From positions 186,001 to 250,000 of the forward strand of contig NZ_JAPKNI010000004.1 of NCBI RefSeq assembly GCF_026343955.1: a stretch of 64,000 nucleotides of DNA, read 5' to 3'. The notes under the pieces were generated by a model. It had not been told where the DNA came from and made no database searches. It was given only the letters and a program-made list of their open reading frames with translations. Positions 54,876-63,285 of the stretch are shown here, piece after piece. Both the position numbers and the translations under genes were made by a program. The stretch comes from Kaistia defluvii (GTDB lineage: Bacteria > Pseudomonadota > Alphaproteobacteria > Rhizobiales > Kaistiaceae). Numbering within the stretch: the stretch's first letter is position 1; each line of letters opens with the position of its first letter.

Positions 54876-56072
54876 TCATGCGGCGCGTGTCACGCCCGGC
54901 GCGAGCCGTCTCATGACACGTCCCCAGACCTCCGTAAATCTACGTATGTCGGATTCGGTGGTCGCCCATCCGAAACTGACGCGGATCGCGGCCTTCGCCT
55001 GGGATTCGGGCACGTTCATGGCCTTCATCACATGCGAAACACCGACTTTTCCCGAAGAGCAGGCCGAACCGGCGGATACCGCCACGCCTTCGAGATCGAG
55101 CGCGATCACCAGCGTTTCCGCCTGGAGACCGTCGACGCCGAGTGACAGCGTCTGCGGGAGCCGCTCGGCGCCCCCGCTCAAGAGAATGGCCGGAGCCGCC
55201 GCCGTCGCGATCCCGTCGCGCCAGAGGCTCCACGCGGCAGACCGCTCCAGATCGGCGCGGGCACAATCCGCCGCCACGCCGAAGCCGATGATCGCCGCCA
55301 CGTTCTGGGTGCCGGCGCGGCTGTATTTTTCCTGTCCGCCGCCGACCAGGAGCGGCAGGGGCGAGACGAGATCGCCGCCCAACACGATTGCGCCAGCCCC
55401 CTGCGGCCCGCCGATCTTGTGGGCGGAAAGGGTCAGGAAATCGACGCCGAGCGCTCCGATATCGACCGGGATCCGGCCCGCCGCCTGGATCGCGTCGGTG
55501 TGGACCAGCGCGCCAAACCTGCGCGCCAGCGCCGCTATCTCGGCAACCCTCTGGATCGTCCCGGTCTCGTTGTTGGCCAGCATGACGGAGACCAGCACCC
55601 GCTTGCCTTCGGCGGCAGCCAGTTCCAGCGCCGCGCCCAGATCGGTGAGGCTCAACCGCCCCTCGCCATCGACCGCGACCGGACGGACCCTGTCGGGGCC
55701 GAAACGGCCGCCGGCCAGCACGGACGGATGCTCCGTCGCGCCCACCAGCAGCAGGTCGATCGCCAGTTCACCGGCACCCATACGCATGCGCGGCGACAGC
55801 ACGGTGACATTGGCCTCGGTGCCGCCGGAGGTGAAGATCACGCGGGTCGGGTCGGCGCCGACAAGGGCTGCAACCCGGCGGCGCGCCGCCTCGACCCGGG
55901 CGCGCGCGGCCCTGCCCTCACCATGCACGGAGGACGCATTGCCGGTCGCATCCAGCGCATCGATCATCGCCATGCGCACTTCGGGACGAAGCGGCGCACC
56001 GGCATTGTAATCGAGGTAGATACGCGGCGCGGCCACGGCTGGCAGTCTCCCGTTGCAAGGCGGATGTCGCAT
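54876..56072 (-). CDS. Cysteine desulfurase, NifS/IscS type (group I), first gene of the suf operon
   Basis: The 398-residue PLP enzyme has IYLDYNAGAPLRPEVR at the N-terminus, the PLP lysine in LSAHKIGGPQGAGAIVLG and the catalytic Cys in VAVSAGSACSSGKVGVSHVM, the longer loop of group I enzymes. Having both a group I enzyme here and SufS downstream is usual for rhizobial suf loci. The start may be ATG 56072, or GTG 56036 (VAAPRIYLDYN), which has a GGGAG site and gives a more typical N-terminus. The Irr-type palindrome at 56144 lies upstream. Confidence 0.92.
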   Translation of the reverse strand: MRHPPCNGRLPAVAAPRIYLDYNAGAPLRPEVRMAMIDALDATGNASSVHGEGRAARARVEAARRRVAALVGADPTRVIFTSGGTEANVTVLSPRMRMGAGELAIDLLLVGATEHPSVLAGGRFGPDRVRPVAVDGEGRLSLTDLGAALELAAAEGKRVLVSVMLANNETGTIQRVAEIAALARRFGALVHTDAIQAAGRIPVDIGALGVDFLTLSAHKIGGPQGAGAIVLGGDLVSPLPLLVGGGQEKYSRAGTQNVAAIIGFGVAADCARADLERSAAWSLWRDGIATAAAPAILLSGGAERLPQTLSLGVDGLQAETLVIALDLEGVAVSAGSACSSGKVGVSHVMKAMNVPESQAKAAIRVSFGWATTESDIRRFTEVWGRVMRRLAPGVTRAA

Positions 56073-56143
56073 TATGCTTGAAATCCGGACCCTGCCTCAT
56101 GCTACAAGGCCCGCTACAAGGCAGGATCGACATCCGACGCCGA

Positions 56144-56160
56144 TTTCGAATAATTCTAAA
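56144..56160. promoter_or_regulatory. Candidate Irr/ICE iron-control element upstream of suf
   Basis: TTTCGAA-TAA-TTCTAAA is a near-perfect 17-bp inverted repeat (one mismatched pair). It resembles the iron-control element TTTAGAA-N3-TTCTAAA bound by Irr in rhizobia. A further TTCTAGAA palindrome follows at 56164-56171. It lies between the divergent cysteine desulfurase and alpha/beta hydrolase genes. Confidence 0.6.
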
Positions 56161-56259
56161 GTGTTCTAGAAACCCTGAGCATCAGAGTCAAGTTAGGATT
56201 TGACGCTGATATAGGTCACTTGGGGCGTTCTGAACAGATCGAAAGGTCCGAGGCTAAAC

Positions 56260-56913
56260 ATGCCCGAGGTTATTTTCACCGGCCCCGCCGGCCGCATCGA
56301 GGGACGCTTCCAGCCGTCCAAGGAAAAGAACGGCCCGATCGCCATCATCCTTCATCCGCATCCGCAGTTCGGCGGCACGATGAACAACGCGATCACCTAT
56401 CAGCTGTTCTACATGTTCGCGAAGCGCGGCTTCGCGGTGCTGCGCTTCAACTTCCGCGGCGTCGGTCGCAGCCAGGGTGAATTCGACCATGGCGAGGGCG
56501 AGCTTTCGGACGCGGCTTCGGCGCTCGACTGGGCGCAGACCATCCACCCGGACGCGCGCGCCTGCTGGGTCGCCGGCTTCTCGTTCGGCTCGTGGATCGG
56601 CATGCAGCTGCTGATGCGCCGCCCGGAGATCGAGGGCTTCATCTCGATCGCGCCGCAGGCCAATCTGTACGACTTCTCGTTCCTGGCGCCCTGCCCGTCT
56701 TCCGGCCTGATCGTGCATGGCGACCAGGACAAGGTCGCGCCGCCCAAGGACGTGCAGACGCTGGTCGACAAGCTGAAGACGCAGAAGGGCATCATCGTCG
56801 AACAGACGATCATGCCGGGCGCCAACCATTTCTTCGAAGGCCAGGTCGAGCCGCTGATCGATATCTGCGGCAACTATGTCGACAAGCGCCTCGCCATGCT
56901 GAGCGCCGCCTGA
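56260..56913 (+). CDS. Alpha/beta hydrolase, conserved next to suf
   Basis: The 217-residue protein begins MPEVIFTGPAGRIEGRFQPS. It has the compact alpha/beta hydrolase layout: HPHPQFGGTMNN (oxyanion region), FNFRGVGRSQGEFDHGEGE, the nucleophile elbow VAGFSFGSWIG (Ser), HGDQDKVAPPKDV (Asp) and PGANHFFEGQVE (His). The cofactor-free triad is complete. The substrate is unknown. Its divergent place beside the suf operon is conserved in many Hyphomicrobiales, but no functional link is established. A strong terminator follows (56959-56990). Confidence 0.88.
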   Translation: MPEVIFTGPAGRIEGRFQPSKEKNGPIAIILHPHPQFGGTMNNAITYQLFYMFAKRGFAVLRFNFRGVGRSQGEFDHGEGELSDAASALDWAQTIHPDARACWVAGFSFGSWIGMQLLMRRPEIEGFISIAPQANLYDFSFLAPCPSSGLIVHGDQDKVAPPKDVQTLVDKLKTQKGIIVEQTIMPGANHFFEGQVEPLIDICGNYVDKRLAMLSAA

Positions 56914-56958
56914 CACTTCCGTCCGGCAGCGCTTCGGCGCTTCCGATGCTGGTTTCGA

Positions 56959-56990
56959 CGGCCCGCGGCGACCTCGCCGCGGGCCGTTTT
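56959..56990 (+). terminator. Intrinsic terminator after the alpha/beta hydrolase
   Basis: A perfect 13-bp stem (CGGCCCGCGGCGA and its complement, 2-nt loop, 56959-56986) is followed by TTTT. It lies 46 bp after the stop codon. Confidence 0.85.
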
Positions 56991-57244
56991 CCTTGGACGA
57001 TCCAGAGGCCCGGGACCGTGAGCAGCGGCCAGCGGTTCATCCAGGCGACGGATGGATCAAGATCGCGCTTCGATCCCGCTCCGCTCCGGCGGAGCCCGGC
57101 CGAGGCCCGAAAACAACGCGTGTCCGAAGGCGATACCCTCGATCGATCAAGACTTTGCAACAAGAGCCTGAGGCTTTGAATCCGATCGGCGCGCGACGGG
57201 CACCGCCCAAGTCATCCTGGCCGCCTTCCCGCGCCACAAAAACC

Positions 57245-57268
57245 AAAAGGCTCCGCCGAAGCGGAGCC
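57245..57268 (-). terminator. Intrinsic terminator of porin 1
   Basis: Read leftward: GGCTCCGC, TTCG loop, GCGGAGCC (57268-57249), then TTTT. It is 27 bp after the porin stop. Confidence 0.85.
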
Positions 57269-57294
57269 TTTCAGAGTGCGCCCCGTCCGTAAGA

Positions 57295-58044
57295 TCAGAA
57301 CTTGTAGCTCAGGCCGACCGTGACGGCCGTCTGCGTCCAGTCGGCATCGACCGGACCTTCCAGCAACTGGTAGGTCTTGTTGCCGAAATCGGTGTAGCGA
57401 AGTTCGGCACGGGCGATCCAGTTGGGCGAGAAGGCGTATTCGGCGCCGACACCCACCGTCCAGCCGACATGCGTGTTGCTGTCGTCGGAGCCGAAGTTCG
57501 TGTCGGTGTCGAAGTTGTATCCATTCGATGACAGCTTGCCGTCTGCGAAGGCGATACCGCCCGTGCCATAGACCAGGAAGTTGTCGAAGGCATAGCCGGC
57601 ACGGGCCCGCAGCGAGGCCTGCCACTGGCTCTTCATCTCGAGGTTACCCTCGACATAATCGCCGCCGAAATTCGTCACATAGCCGGCATAGCCTTCGCTG
57701 CCCTTGATGTTGGCGTAGTCGAGATCGCCCTCGACGCCGAAGACGAACTGGTCCATCTGCCAGTTGTAGCCGGCATGGACACCACCGATGAAGCCGTCCA
57801 TGTCGAAGCTGTCGGCAGCTTGCGGCAATGGCTCGGGATCGCCAAACAGATTGCTCTGGTTATCGTCCTCGCTGCCCCAGGCATAGCCGGCATGCACACC
57901 GGCATAGAAGCCGGACCAGTTGAACGCGGCGGGGGCCACGACGACCGGCGCCGGTTCGTAGGTGAGATCGGCGGCGCGCGCTCCACCGAGGCCCAGGGCC
58001 AGGACAGATGCCGCTGCCGTCGCAGTCAGTAGCGAGTGTTTCAT
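57295..58044 (-). CDS. Omp25/Omp31-like outer membrane beta-barrel protein 1
   Basis: The 249-residue protein has a signal peptide (MKHSLLTATAAASVLALGLG, cleavage near ARA-AD), then the linker DLTYEPAPVVVAP and the motif FNWSGFYAGVHAGYAWG, the hallmark of the Brucella/rhizobial Omp25-Omp31 group. It has eight predicted strands and ends LSYKF with the C-terminal Phe needed for BamA recognition. These proteins sit in the outer membrane and influence envelope stability and permeability. It is the most divergent of three tandem copies and has its own terminator. Confidence 0.9.
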   Translation of the reverse strand: MKHSLLTATAAASVLALGLGGARAADLTYEPAPVVVAPAAFNWSGFYAGVHAGYAWGSEDDNQSNLFGDPEPLPQAADSFDMDGFIGGVHAGYNWQMDQFVFGVEGDLDYANIKGSEGYAGYVTNFGGDYVEGNLEMKSQWQASLRARAGYAFDNFLVYGTGGIAFADGKLSSNGYNFDTDTNFGSDDSNTHVGWTVGVGAEYAFSPNWIARAELRYTDFGNKTYQLLEGPVDADWTQTAVTVGLSYKF

Positions 58045-58471
58045 TGCGGGCCTCTTCAGTCTTACTGTTCACAAAGAATGCGATGCAAGTGCCACCCAGA
58101 TGACGAAGCGTAACACCGGATTCGCAAACAAACCATTGCCGATTGATTGCATTCAGCAAGAATCCGAGGCGCTAAAGGCTGATTCCGTGACAATATTGCC
58201 ATATCGAAAACAATACTGTCTTGCCCCGTTCCCAGAGTATGGAGCGCATCTACATTTTAGCTAAACGCGCGGCTACTTAGCTAATCGAACAATTCCTAAT
58301 CGGGAGCCGCTCCTGCGCGTCGACACCAACGTGACGGCGGACCGACGATCGCCAGCCGTGCGTTAAGCTCCGCGCCGGATCGAGCGTCGGCCAGAACAGG
58401 TCCAATGCAACATCCCAATAGAAAAGGGCCCTGCACTGCAGGGCCCTCCAGTATGGATAGGAGACGCGGGA
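58045..58471. other. Intergenic region between porin 1 and porin 2
   Basis: A 427-bp, comparatively AT-rich gap. It contains the porin 2 terminator (58422-58446) and presumably the porin 1 promoter. I see no gene or further repeat in it. Confidence 0.5.
58422..58446 (-). terminator. Intrinsic terminator of porin 2
   Basis: Read leftward: GGGCCCTGCA, one base, TGCAGGGCCC (58446-58426), then TTTT. The stem is perfect over 10 bp. Confidence 0.85.
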
Positions 58472-59200
58472 TCAGAACTTGTAGTTCAGACCGGCCTTGA
58501 GGGTGTGGAAGGCGACGTCGGACTTGAATGACCCACCGAAATCATCCCCGGCGTCTGCTGTGACGCTGCCAAGATCGACGTAGAGGTACTCAGCCTTCAA
58601 AGTAACGTTCTTTGTAATCCCGTACTCGACACCGGCGCCAGCGGTCCACCCCCAATTCGTATCTGAATCCGAGTAGCTACCGCTACCGTCGCCATCATAC
58701 GAGCCAGACACCTTAACCTTGCCATAAGCGGCGCCACCCGTTCCATAGAACAACACATTGTCCCAAGCATAACCAAGTCGCCCGCGAATGGTGCCGAACC
58801 AATCTACCTTGGTTTCATTGCTCTCCGAATACCCATCGCTATAGTCGACGGAATGCTTGGCTTCGATGCCCGATGCGGCGAAATCGGTCTCCAGGCCGAC
58901 GACCCAGTTCGTGTTGAACTGCCAGTTGTAGCCAGCCTGAACACCGCCAAACGCGCCAAACGCGTTGTCGCTGAAGTTGTAGCCGTCGCCCGGAACTTCG
59001 GGATCGTAGTAGCGGAACTGGGAATCGATATTTCCGCCGCCGATGCCGCCATGGACACCGATATAGAAGCCCGTCCAGTTGAAGACTTCCGGAACGGCCA
59101 CCGGGGCCGGTTCGTAGGTCAGGTCGGCGGCCTGGGCGCCTGCGACGCCGAGTGCCAGCACGGATGCCATGGTTGCACTGCGAAGAATGAATTTCATCAT
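58472..59200 (-). CDS. Omp25/Omp31-like outer membrane beta-barrel protein 2
   Basis: The 242-residue protein has a signal peptide (MMKFILRSATMASVLALGVA, cleavage near AQA-AD), then VFNWTGFYIGVHGGIGGG and a C-terminal LNYKF. The block TKVDWFGTIRGRLGYAWDNV and GITKNVTLKAEYLYVDLGS are nearly identical in porin 3, so these two are recent paralogues. The start has an AAGGGG site. The extracellular loop regions, rich in Gly, Ser and Asp (YDGDGSGSYSDSDT), differ from porin 3. Confidence 0.92.
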   Translation of the reverse strand: MMKFILRSATMASVLALGVAGAQAADLTYEPAPVAVPEVFNWTGFYIGVHGGIGGGNIDSQFRYYDPEVPGDGYNFSDNAFGAFGGVQAGYNWQFNTNWVVGLETDFAASGIEAKHSVDYSDGYSESNETKVDWFGTIRGRLGYAWDNVLFYGTGGAAYGKVKVSGSYDGDGSGSYSDSDTNWGWTAGAGVEYGITKNVTLKAEYLYVDLGSVTADAGDDFGGSFKSDVAFHTLKAGLNYKF

Positions 59201-59721
59201 AGAGCCCCTTCGCTCGGAAAACTGGGTCCAGACGGCCGATGGATTGGGGGGAGCGGCCGTTCAGGTAGCTTCAAGCTAGCGCAACGCCGAACGCCTGACT
59301 GTGGCAGAATCGCACCATTAATTGGACAAGTGACGCACGGTCAGACAAGGTTTTGCATCATGAAGAGATATCTCCCTTAGTACATTTCCTGTAGAAAACT
59401 GACCGATCAAGCGAATTGGCGCCAGTTGCCCCCGCGTGGCTGCCGCCAATCTATCGGACAAACAAAATCATCTAGGCTAGCGGAAACCGCATCGAAGCCC
59501 GCCGACCAGCCACCTGAGAGTTACAGGACCGGGCGGTACAGCGATTTACCCAACCGGAAGCTCGTCCGATCGATTCTCTGGATGGGGGCAGGAGTCGGGC
59601 CTTGTCCCACGACCGGCATTCGCGGCGGTTCCGGCACGACTGGCGCGCCGCGGCATGCGCATGGCCACGAAAAAGGGCCCCGCCTTGGCGGAGCCCTCTG
59701 AACGCTGGACCGTCCAGGCGA
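59201..59721. other. Intergenic region between porin 2 and porin 3
   Basis: A 521-bp gap, relatively AT-rich for this genome near 59300-59420. It contains the terminator of porin 3 at its right end. No gene, repeat or RNA was recognised in it; the porin 2 promoter must lie near 59210-59350. Confidence 0.5.
59671..59696 (-). terminator. Intrinsic terminator of porin 3
   Basis: Read leftward: GGGCTCCGCC, AA loop, GGCGGGGCCC (59696-59675, one T-G pair), then TTTT. It is 25 bp after the stop. Confidence 0.85.
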
Positions 59722-60516
59722 TCAGAACTTGTAGTTCAGACCGGCCTTGATGGTGTGGAACTTCGTGTCCACGTCGGCGCTGTCGAGATTGATGTAGCGG
59801 AAGCCGGTGTCGTGAACCGTCACGTCGCTGGCGAGGCTGGCGCTGCCGAGATCGACATAGAGGTATTCGGCCTTCAGCGTGACGTTCTTGGTGATGCCGT
59901 ATTCGAAGCCGGCGCCGACCGTCCAGCCCCACTGGGTATCCGAGTTCGATCCGCTGAGAACGTCGTCACCGTTGTCGTAGTCGATGTTGTACGACGTCTT
60001 CACGTGGCCGTAGGCCGCGCCGCCCGTGCCGTAGAACAGGACATTGTCTACCGCGAAGCCGAGGCGCGCCCGAAGGGTGCCGAACCAGTCGACCTTGCTG
60101 TCGACGCCCATGTTCAGCGGGCGGGTGCTGCCGCCCCAGGACTCGATGCCGAATACGTTCGAGCTATCGCTGGAGATGCTGGCGGCGGCGATATCGGCCT
60201 CCACGCCGGCAACGAAGCTGGAGCCGAACTGATAGTTGTAGCCGACCTGGACACCGCCGAAGCCGCCATTGGCGTTCTCGTCGTCACTGCCGCCGAAGGT
60301 CGAGAACCCCAGGACCTCATGTTCCTGGAACCCGGAGACGGAATAGTCGTTCTTGCCGGCCCCGAGGCCGCCATGGACGCCGACATAGAAGCCGGTCCAG
60401 TTAAACACCTCGGGCGCGACGACGACCGGCGCCTCGATCAGATCCGCGGCCTGGGCACCGGCAGCGCCCAGTGCCAGAACGGAAACAAGCGTCATTCCAT
60501 GCAGAATTGCTTTCAT
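59722..60516 (-). CDS. Omp25/Omp31-like outer membrane beta-barrel protein 3
   Basis: The 264-residue protein starts at ATG 60516 (MKAILHGMTLVSVLALGAAG) with a signal peptide cleaved near AQA-AD. The family motif FNWTGFYVGVHGGLGAG follows. The middle and C-terminal blocks (SKVDWFGTLRARLGFAVDNV, GITKNVTLKAEYLYVDLGSA, LNYKF) closely match porin 2. Loops differ, including DYDNGDDVLSGSNSDTQ. The open frame upstream of the ATG has no coding character. It is transcribed on its own, judging by the terminators on both sides. Confidence 0.92.
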   Translation of the reverse strand: MKAILHGMTLVSVLALGAAGAQAADLIEAPVVVAPEVFNWTGFYVGVHGGLGAGKNDYSVSGFQEHEVLGFSTFGGSDDENANGGFGGVQVGYNYQFGSSFVAGVEADIAAASISSDSSNVFGIESWGGSTRPLNMGVDSKVDWFGTLRARLGFAVDNVLFYGTGGAAYGHVKTSYNIDYDNGDDVLSGSNSDTQWGWTVGAGFEYGITKNVTLKAEYLYVDLGSASLASDVTVHDTGFRYINLDSADVDTKFHTIKAGLNYKF

Positions 60517-61054
60517 GCTCAGCCCCTGTTGGTGAAGATATCCCCGCAACCGCTGTAAGGATCGCCGCCCCGGATGACGCCAAGCTAGTTTAGTCAGACT
60601 AGAAAAACTGTTGCTGAAATGCAGCAATATCCCGAATTGACGTAGGGTCCCCGTCGCTTTCGAGCGCCTTCGCGACTGCGTCTGACACCCACGGCCCTCG
60701 CAACCCGTTGACACGATATCGCTTAAGACGCCGACGCTACGAGAACCAAAGTAATTTCCGGCGAAATTCCCGGCAGTCGCCGGGATACGATTCTGCGATA
60801 CGCCCGCTTGTCGCGAGCCGGCCTCTGCGGGCGCGGCGCGCCAACGACGCTTCATTCCGGACCAGGCGCCAGCGCGGCGCTTGCTGATTCTCGCCCGATC
60901 GCTCCGCAGCGGAAAGGCCGGCGCCGCAGGCGATGCCCCGCGCAACAAAAAAGCCCCGCCGAAGCGGGGCCATGCCATGTGGAAACGCCGGCGCCACGCG
61001 CCGAAGAGGGCCATCGCCAGAGGCTCGGCCCGGCTACATCGCGCCGGACCTGCG
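60517..61054. other. Intergenic region between porin 3 and the lipase-like gene
   Basis: A 538-bp gap. Near 60590-60650 it is AT-rich and could hold the porin 3 promoter. Near 60947 it contains a terminator for the gene at 61055. An open frame crossing it on the minus strand has no recognisable domain and is judged non-coding. Confidence 0.5.
60947..60970 (-). terminator. Intrinsic terminator after the lipase-like gene
   Basis: Read leftward: GCCCCGC, TTCG loop, GCGGGGC (60970-60953), then TTTTTT. It lies 84 bp after the stop. Confidence 0.8.
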
Positions 61055-61798
61055 TTACGGCCTGGCCTTTCCGCCGGCCAGCCGGACGATTTCGGCGACC
61101 ACCTGCTGGTGCAGAACGCGGTTCTTGTCGATGTCGAAATGCGAGACGGCGGCCTTGATGTCGGTGCGCTTGCGCACGTCGGAATTGACCACGCGCTTGC
61201 CGGCTCCGGCCGGAACGTCCAAGGCCTCGGCCCAGCCATTGTTGGACTGGTAGAGATTGAGGTAGCGACGCACTCCGGGGGCGACGGGGCCCTTGGTCGT
61301 GGGGTCGAAGGTAACGACCAGATCGACCGGGACGCCATCGCGCGCCAACTTCTGCGCCATCAGGAGCACGGCATTGGCGCCCAGCGAATGGCCCACCAGT
61401 ACGATCGGCCGGGTGGCCTTGGGATTCGCCTTGTACTTGGCGGTGATGTCGGCGGCGACACGCGGCCAGTTGGCGTGGTTCAGCACCTTGTTGGGGATGC
61501 CCTGCGCCTTCAGCTCCTTCGCCATGTCGTCCATGCCGAGCGAAAACACGTTGGCAAGGCCGCGGAACAGATAGACCTGCGGGTCGCGGCGCACCACCGG
61601 CGCACGCTTCGCGGCCCTGGCAACCACCCGGGGCGCGGGCTTGGCCGCGGCTTCAGCCCCGGCGGCCGGGGCCGTCATCGGCGCGATGGCCGCGCTGGCG
61701 GTCGTCACCGCCCCGGTTCCGGCGGCGGCCTGGGCGGACGCGGCGAGCGCCAGGCCCGTGACCAGCAGGACGCCAAATTTCATCAAACGAACGAGCAT
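61055..61798 (-). CDS. Exported alpha/beta hydrolase (lipase/thioesterase-like)
   Basis: The 247-residue protein starts at ATG 61798 (MLVRLMKFGVLLVTGLALAA), behind GGGAGAGAT. It has a signal peptide ending near AQA-A, then an Ala/Pro-rich linker. The catalytic domain begins PQVYLFRGLANVFSLGMDDM. The nucleophile elbow is VLVGHSLGANAV (Ser), followed by LVVTFDPTTKG (Asp); AVSHFDIDKNR gives a candidate His. The substrate is unknown. A GTG at 61864 that overlaps the anmK stop would precede the signal peptide and is less likely. Confidence 0.85.
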   Translation of the reverse strand: MLVRLMKFGVLLVTGLALAASAQAAAGTGAVTTASAAIAPMTAPAAGAEAAAKPAPRVVARAAKRAPVVRRDPQVYLFRGLANVFSLGMDDMAKELKAQGIPNKVLNHANWPRVAADITAKYKANPKATRPIVLVGHSLGANAVLLMAQKLARDGVPVDLVVTFDPTTKGPVAPGVRRYLNLYQSNNGWAEALDVPAGAGKRVVNSDVRKRTDIKAAVSHFDIDKNRVLHQQVVAEIVRLAGGKARP

Positions 61799-61860
61799 CC
61801 GGATCTCTCCCAAAGACGAACTTGAAACGATGGTGGCGGACAAGGCGGCGGTTCGATCGC

Positions 61861-62976
61861 TCACCGGGCCAAGCCCCCCGGCTCGGCGAGAACGCCGCCT
61901 GGCATGGGATGCGGCACCCCGGTGGTTTCGGGGAGGCTCAGCGGCAGGCCGGCGACGCTGCGCGCCGCGAGATAGGCGAAGGCCTGCGCCTCCATGAAAT
62001 CGCCAGACCAGCCGAGCGAGTCGGCCGTCGTGACCACGGCGCCGCTGGCCTCGGCGAGCTGGCGCAGGATGGCGGGATTATGCGCCCCGCCGCCGCAGAC
62101 AATGATCTCGCCGGCGCCGCCCGCGAGCGCCACGGCGCGCGCGATCGTCTCGGCGGTGAAGGCGGCGAGCGTCGCGCAGGCATCGGCCGTCGACAGACGC
62201 GCCACCGGCGCGCGGGAAAAGGCATCGCGATCGAGCGATTTCGGCGGCGGCAGGCTGAACCAGGGATCGTCCATCAGTTCGGCGAGGGATTGGAGATGGA
62301 CGGTGCCCGCCGCGGACAAGGCGCCGTCGACGTCCATGCTGGCGCCCGTGCGCTCGCGGACGAGATCGTCGATCAGCGCGTTGCCCGGGCCGGTGTCGAA
62401 GGCGACGATCGAGCCATCGGCGCCGATCCGCGTGACATTGCCAACGCCACCGATATTGACCACCGCGACATCACCCTCCAGTCCGGCGGCGCGCACGAGG
62501 GCCGCATGGAAGATCGGCACCAGCGGCGCGCCCTGCCCGCCCGCGGCGACGTCGGCGGCGCGAAAATCATAGACGACAGGCAGGCCGAGCCGCTGCGCGA
62601 GCGCGGCGCCATCGCCGATCTGGATCGTCAGCCGACGCGCGGGCGCATGGAACACGGTCTGGCCATGGAAGCCCACCAGCGTGACGCGCGGCGCGTCGAC
62701 ATCGCGGCGGGACAGCAGGGCCTCGACGGCTTCCGCATGCGCGTCGGTGACGATCCGCTCGGCATCGCCGATCACACCGGGACGAGCCTCGCGCCGGTCC
62801 AGCCCGACCGCAGCCGCCAACGCCGCGCGCAGCACGGCGCGTTCATCCGCTTGATAAGGCCTGAAATAGGTGGGGCCGAAAGCCTCGACCTCTTCCCCGT
62901 CGGTCGCGATCAGTGCCGCGTCGACGCCATCCATCGACGTTCCGCTCATGAGCCCGACAACGACCGTTCTGCGCAT
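61861..62976 (-). CDS. anmK: AnmK, anhydro-N-acetylmuramic acid kinase
   Basis: The 371-residue kinase recycles cell-wall anhMurNAc to MurNAc-6-phosphate with ring opening. It begins MRRTVVVGLMSGTSMDGVDA, where the GTSMDG phosphate loop is diagnostic. Other blocks are LVGFHGQTVFHAPARRLT, DFRAADVAAGGQGAPLVP, VNIGGVGNVTRIGAD, FDTGPGNALIDDLV and VCGGGAHNPAILRQL. The start ATG 62976 gives a typical length (about 370); the frame extends upstream without support. It is divergent from the DAHP synthase leader. Confidence 0.96.
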   Translation of the reverse strand: MRRTVVVGLMSGTSMDGVDAALIATDGEEVEAFGPTYFRPYQADERAVLRAALAAAVGLDRREARPGVIGDAERIVTDAHAEAVEALLSRRDVDAPRVTLVGFHGQTVFHAPARRLTIQIGDGAALAQRLGLPVVYDFRAADVAAGGQGAPLVPIFHAALVRAAGLEGDVAVVNIGGVGNVTRIGADGSIVAFDTGPGNALIDDLVRERTGASMDVDGALSAAGTVHLQSLAELMDDPWFSLPPPKSLDRDAFSRAPVARLSTADACATLAAFTAETIARAVALAGGAGEIIVCGGGAHNPAILRQLAEASGAVVTTADSLGWSGDFMEAQAFAYLAARSVAGLPLSLPETTGVPHPMPGGVLAEPGGLAR

Positions 62977-63082
62977 TGGTTCCCCCGGAACTATTCCAAT
63001 CCGGGATAGCCGCATGCGTTGCTTCCGCAAAGAGCAGATCGGCAACAGTGACGCCGTTTCGTCAAAAGCCGCAACGTCCCCC

Positions 63083-63111
63083 GTGACAAACCGTTTCGGC
63101 TGATCTATATG
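63083..63111 (+). promoter_or_regulatory. Promoter of the DAHP synthase leader transcript
   Basis: GTGACA (63083-63088, -35) and TATATG (63106-63111, -10) are 17 bp apart. The expected start point, about 7 nt after the -10, coincides with the A of the leader-peptide ATG at 63119. The mRNA would therefore begin with the start codon. Confidence 0.65.
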
Positions 63112-63118
63112 CGCTGTC

Positions 63119-63199
63119 ATGACTTTCGCCGCCACCACCTATGCTTGGTACTTTAGCTATCCGCTCGCTTTGGCGGAGGTAGGGGTGCGCGCGGTCTAA
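63119..63199 (+). CDS. Aromatic-rich leader peptide for DAHP synthase attenuation
   Basis: The 26-codon open frame from ATG 63119 to TAA 63197 encodes MTFAATTYAWYFSYP then LALAEVGVRAV. Six of residues 3-14 are aromatic: F3, Y8, W10, Y11, F12 and Y14. This is the pattern of transcription-attenuation leader peptides, in which ribosome stalling on scarce amino acids selects an antiterminator. No Shine-Dalgarno sequence precedes the ATG; the promoter position predicts a leaderless mRNA, as known for the rhizobial trp leader. It is followed by a terminator at 63221 and the DAHP synthase gene at 63286. The mix of Phe, Tyr and Trp suggests sensing of general aromatic shortage. Confidence 0.78.
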   Translation: MTFAATTYAWYFSYPLALAEVGVRAV

Positions 63200-63220
63200 A
63201 AAGCCGCGAAATGTCCCGAA

Positions 63221-63246
63221 GCCGCCAGACACCTGGCGGCTTTTTT
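63221..63246 (+). terminator. Attenuator terminator upstream of the DAHP synthase gene
   Basis: GCCGCCAG, ACAC loop, CTGGCGGC (63221-63240), then TTTTTT. An alternative pairing uses TTGGCGG at 63170-63176 (inside the leader peptide) with CCGCCAG at 63222-63228, which would break the terminator. A third, earlier pairing, CCGC (63161-63164) with GCGG (63173-63176), gives the usual 1:2, 2:3 and 3:4 scheme. Confidence 0.8.
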
Positions 63247-63285
63247 AATGCCGCCGGGTGGTCCAATTTCTCAAGGAGCCACACC

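Larger units (their letters stand above)
56914..57294. other. Intergenic region with two facing terminators
   Basis: This 381-bp gap separates the convergent hydrolase and first porin. It contains a rightward terminator near 56959 and a leftward one near 57245. No gene was recognised between them. Confidence 0.6.

Noticed and set aside
60737-60997. Minus-strand frame in the gap before porin 3
   Set aside because: It has no ribosome site, no family match, crosses a terminator hairpin and is rich in Ala and Arg as random GC-rich frames are.
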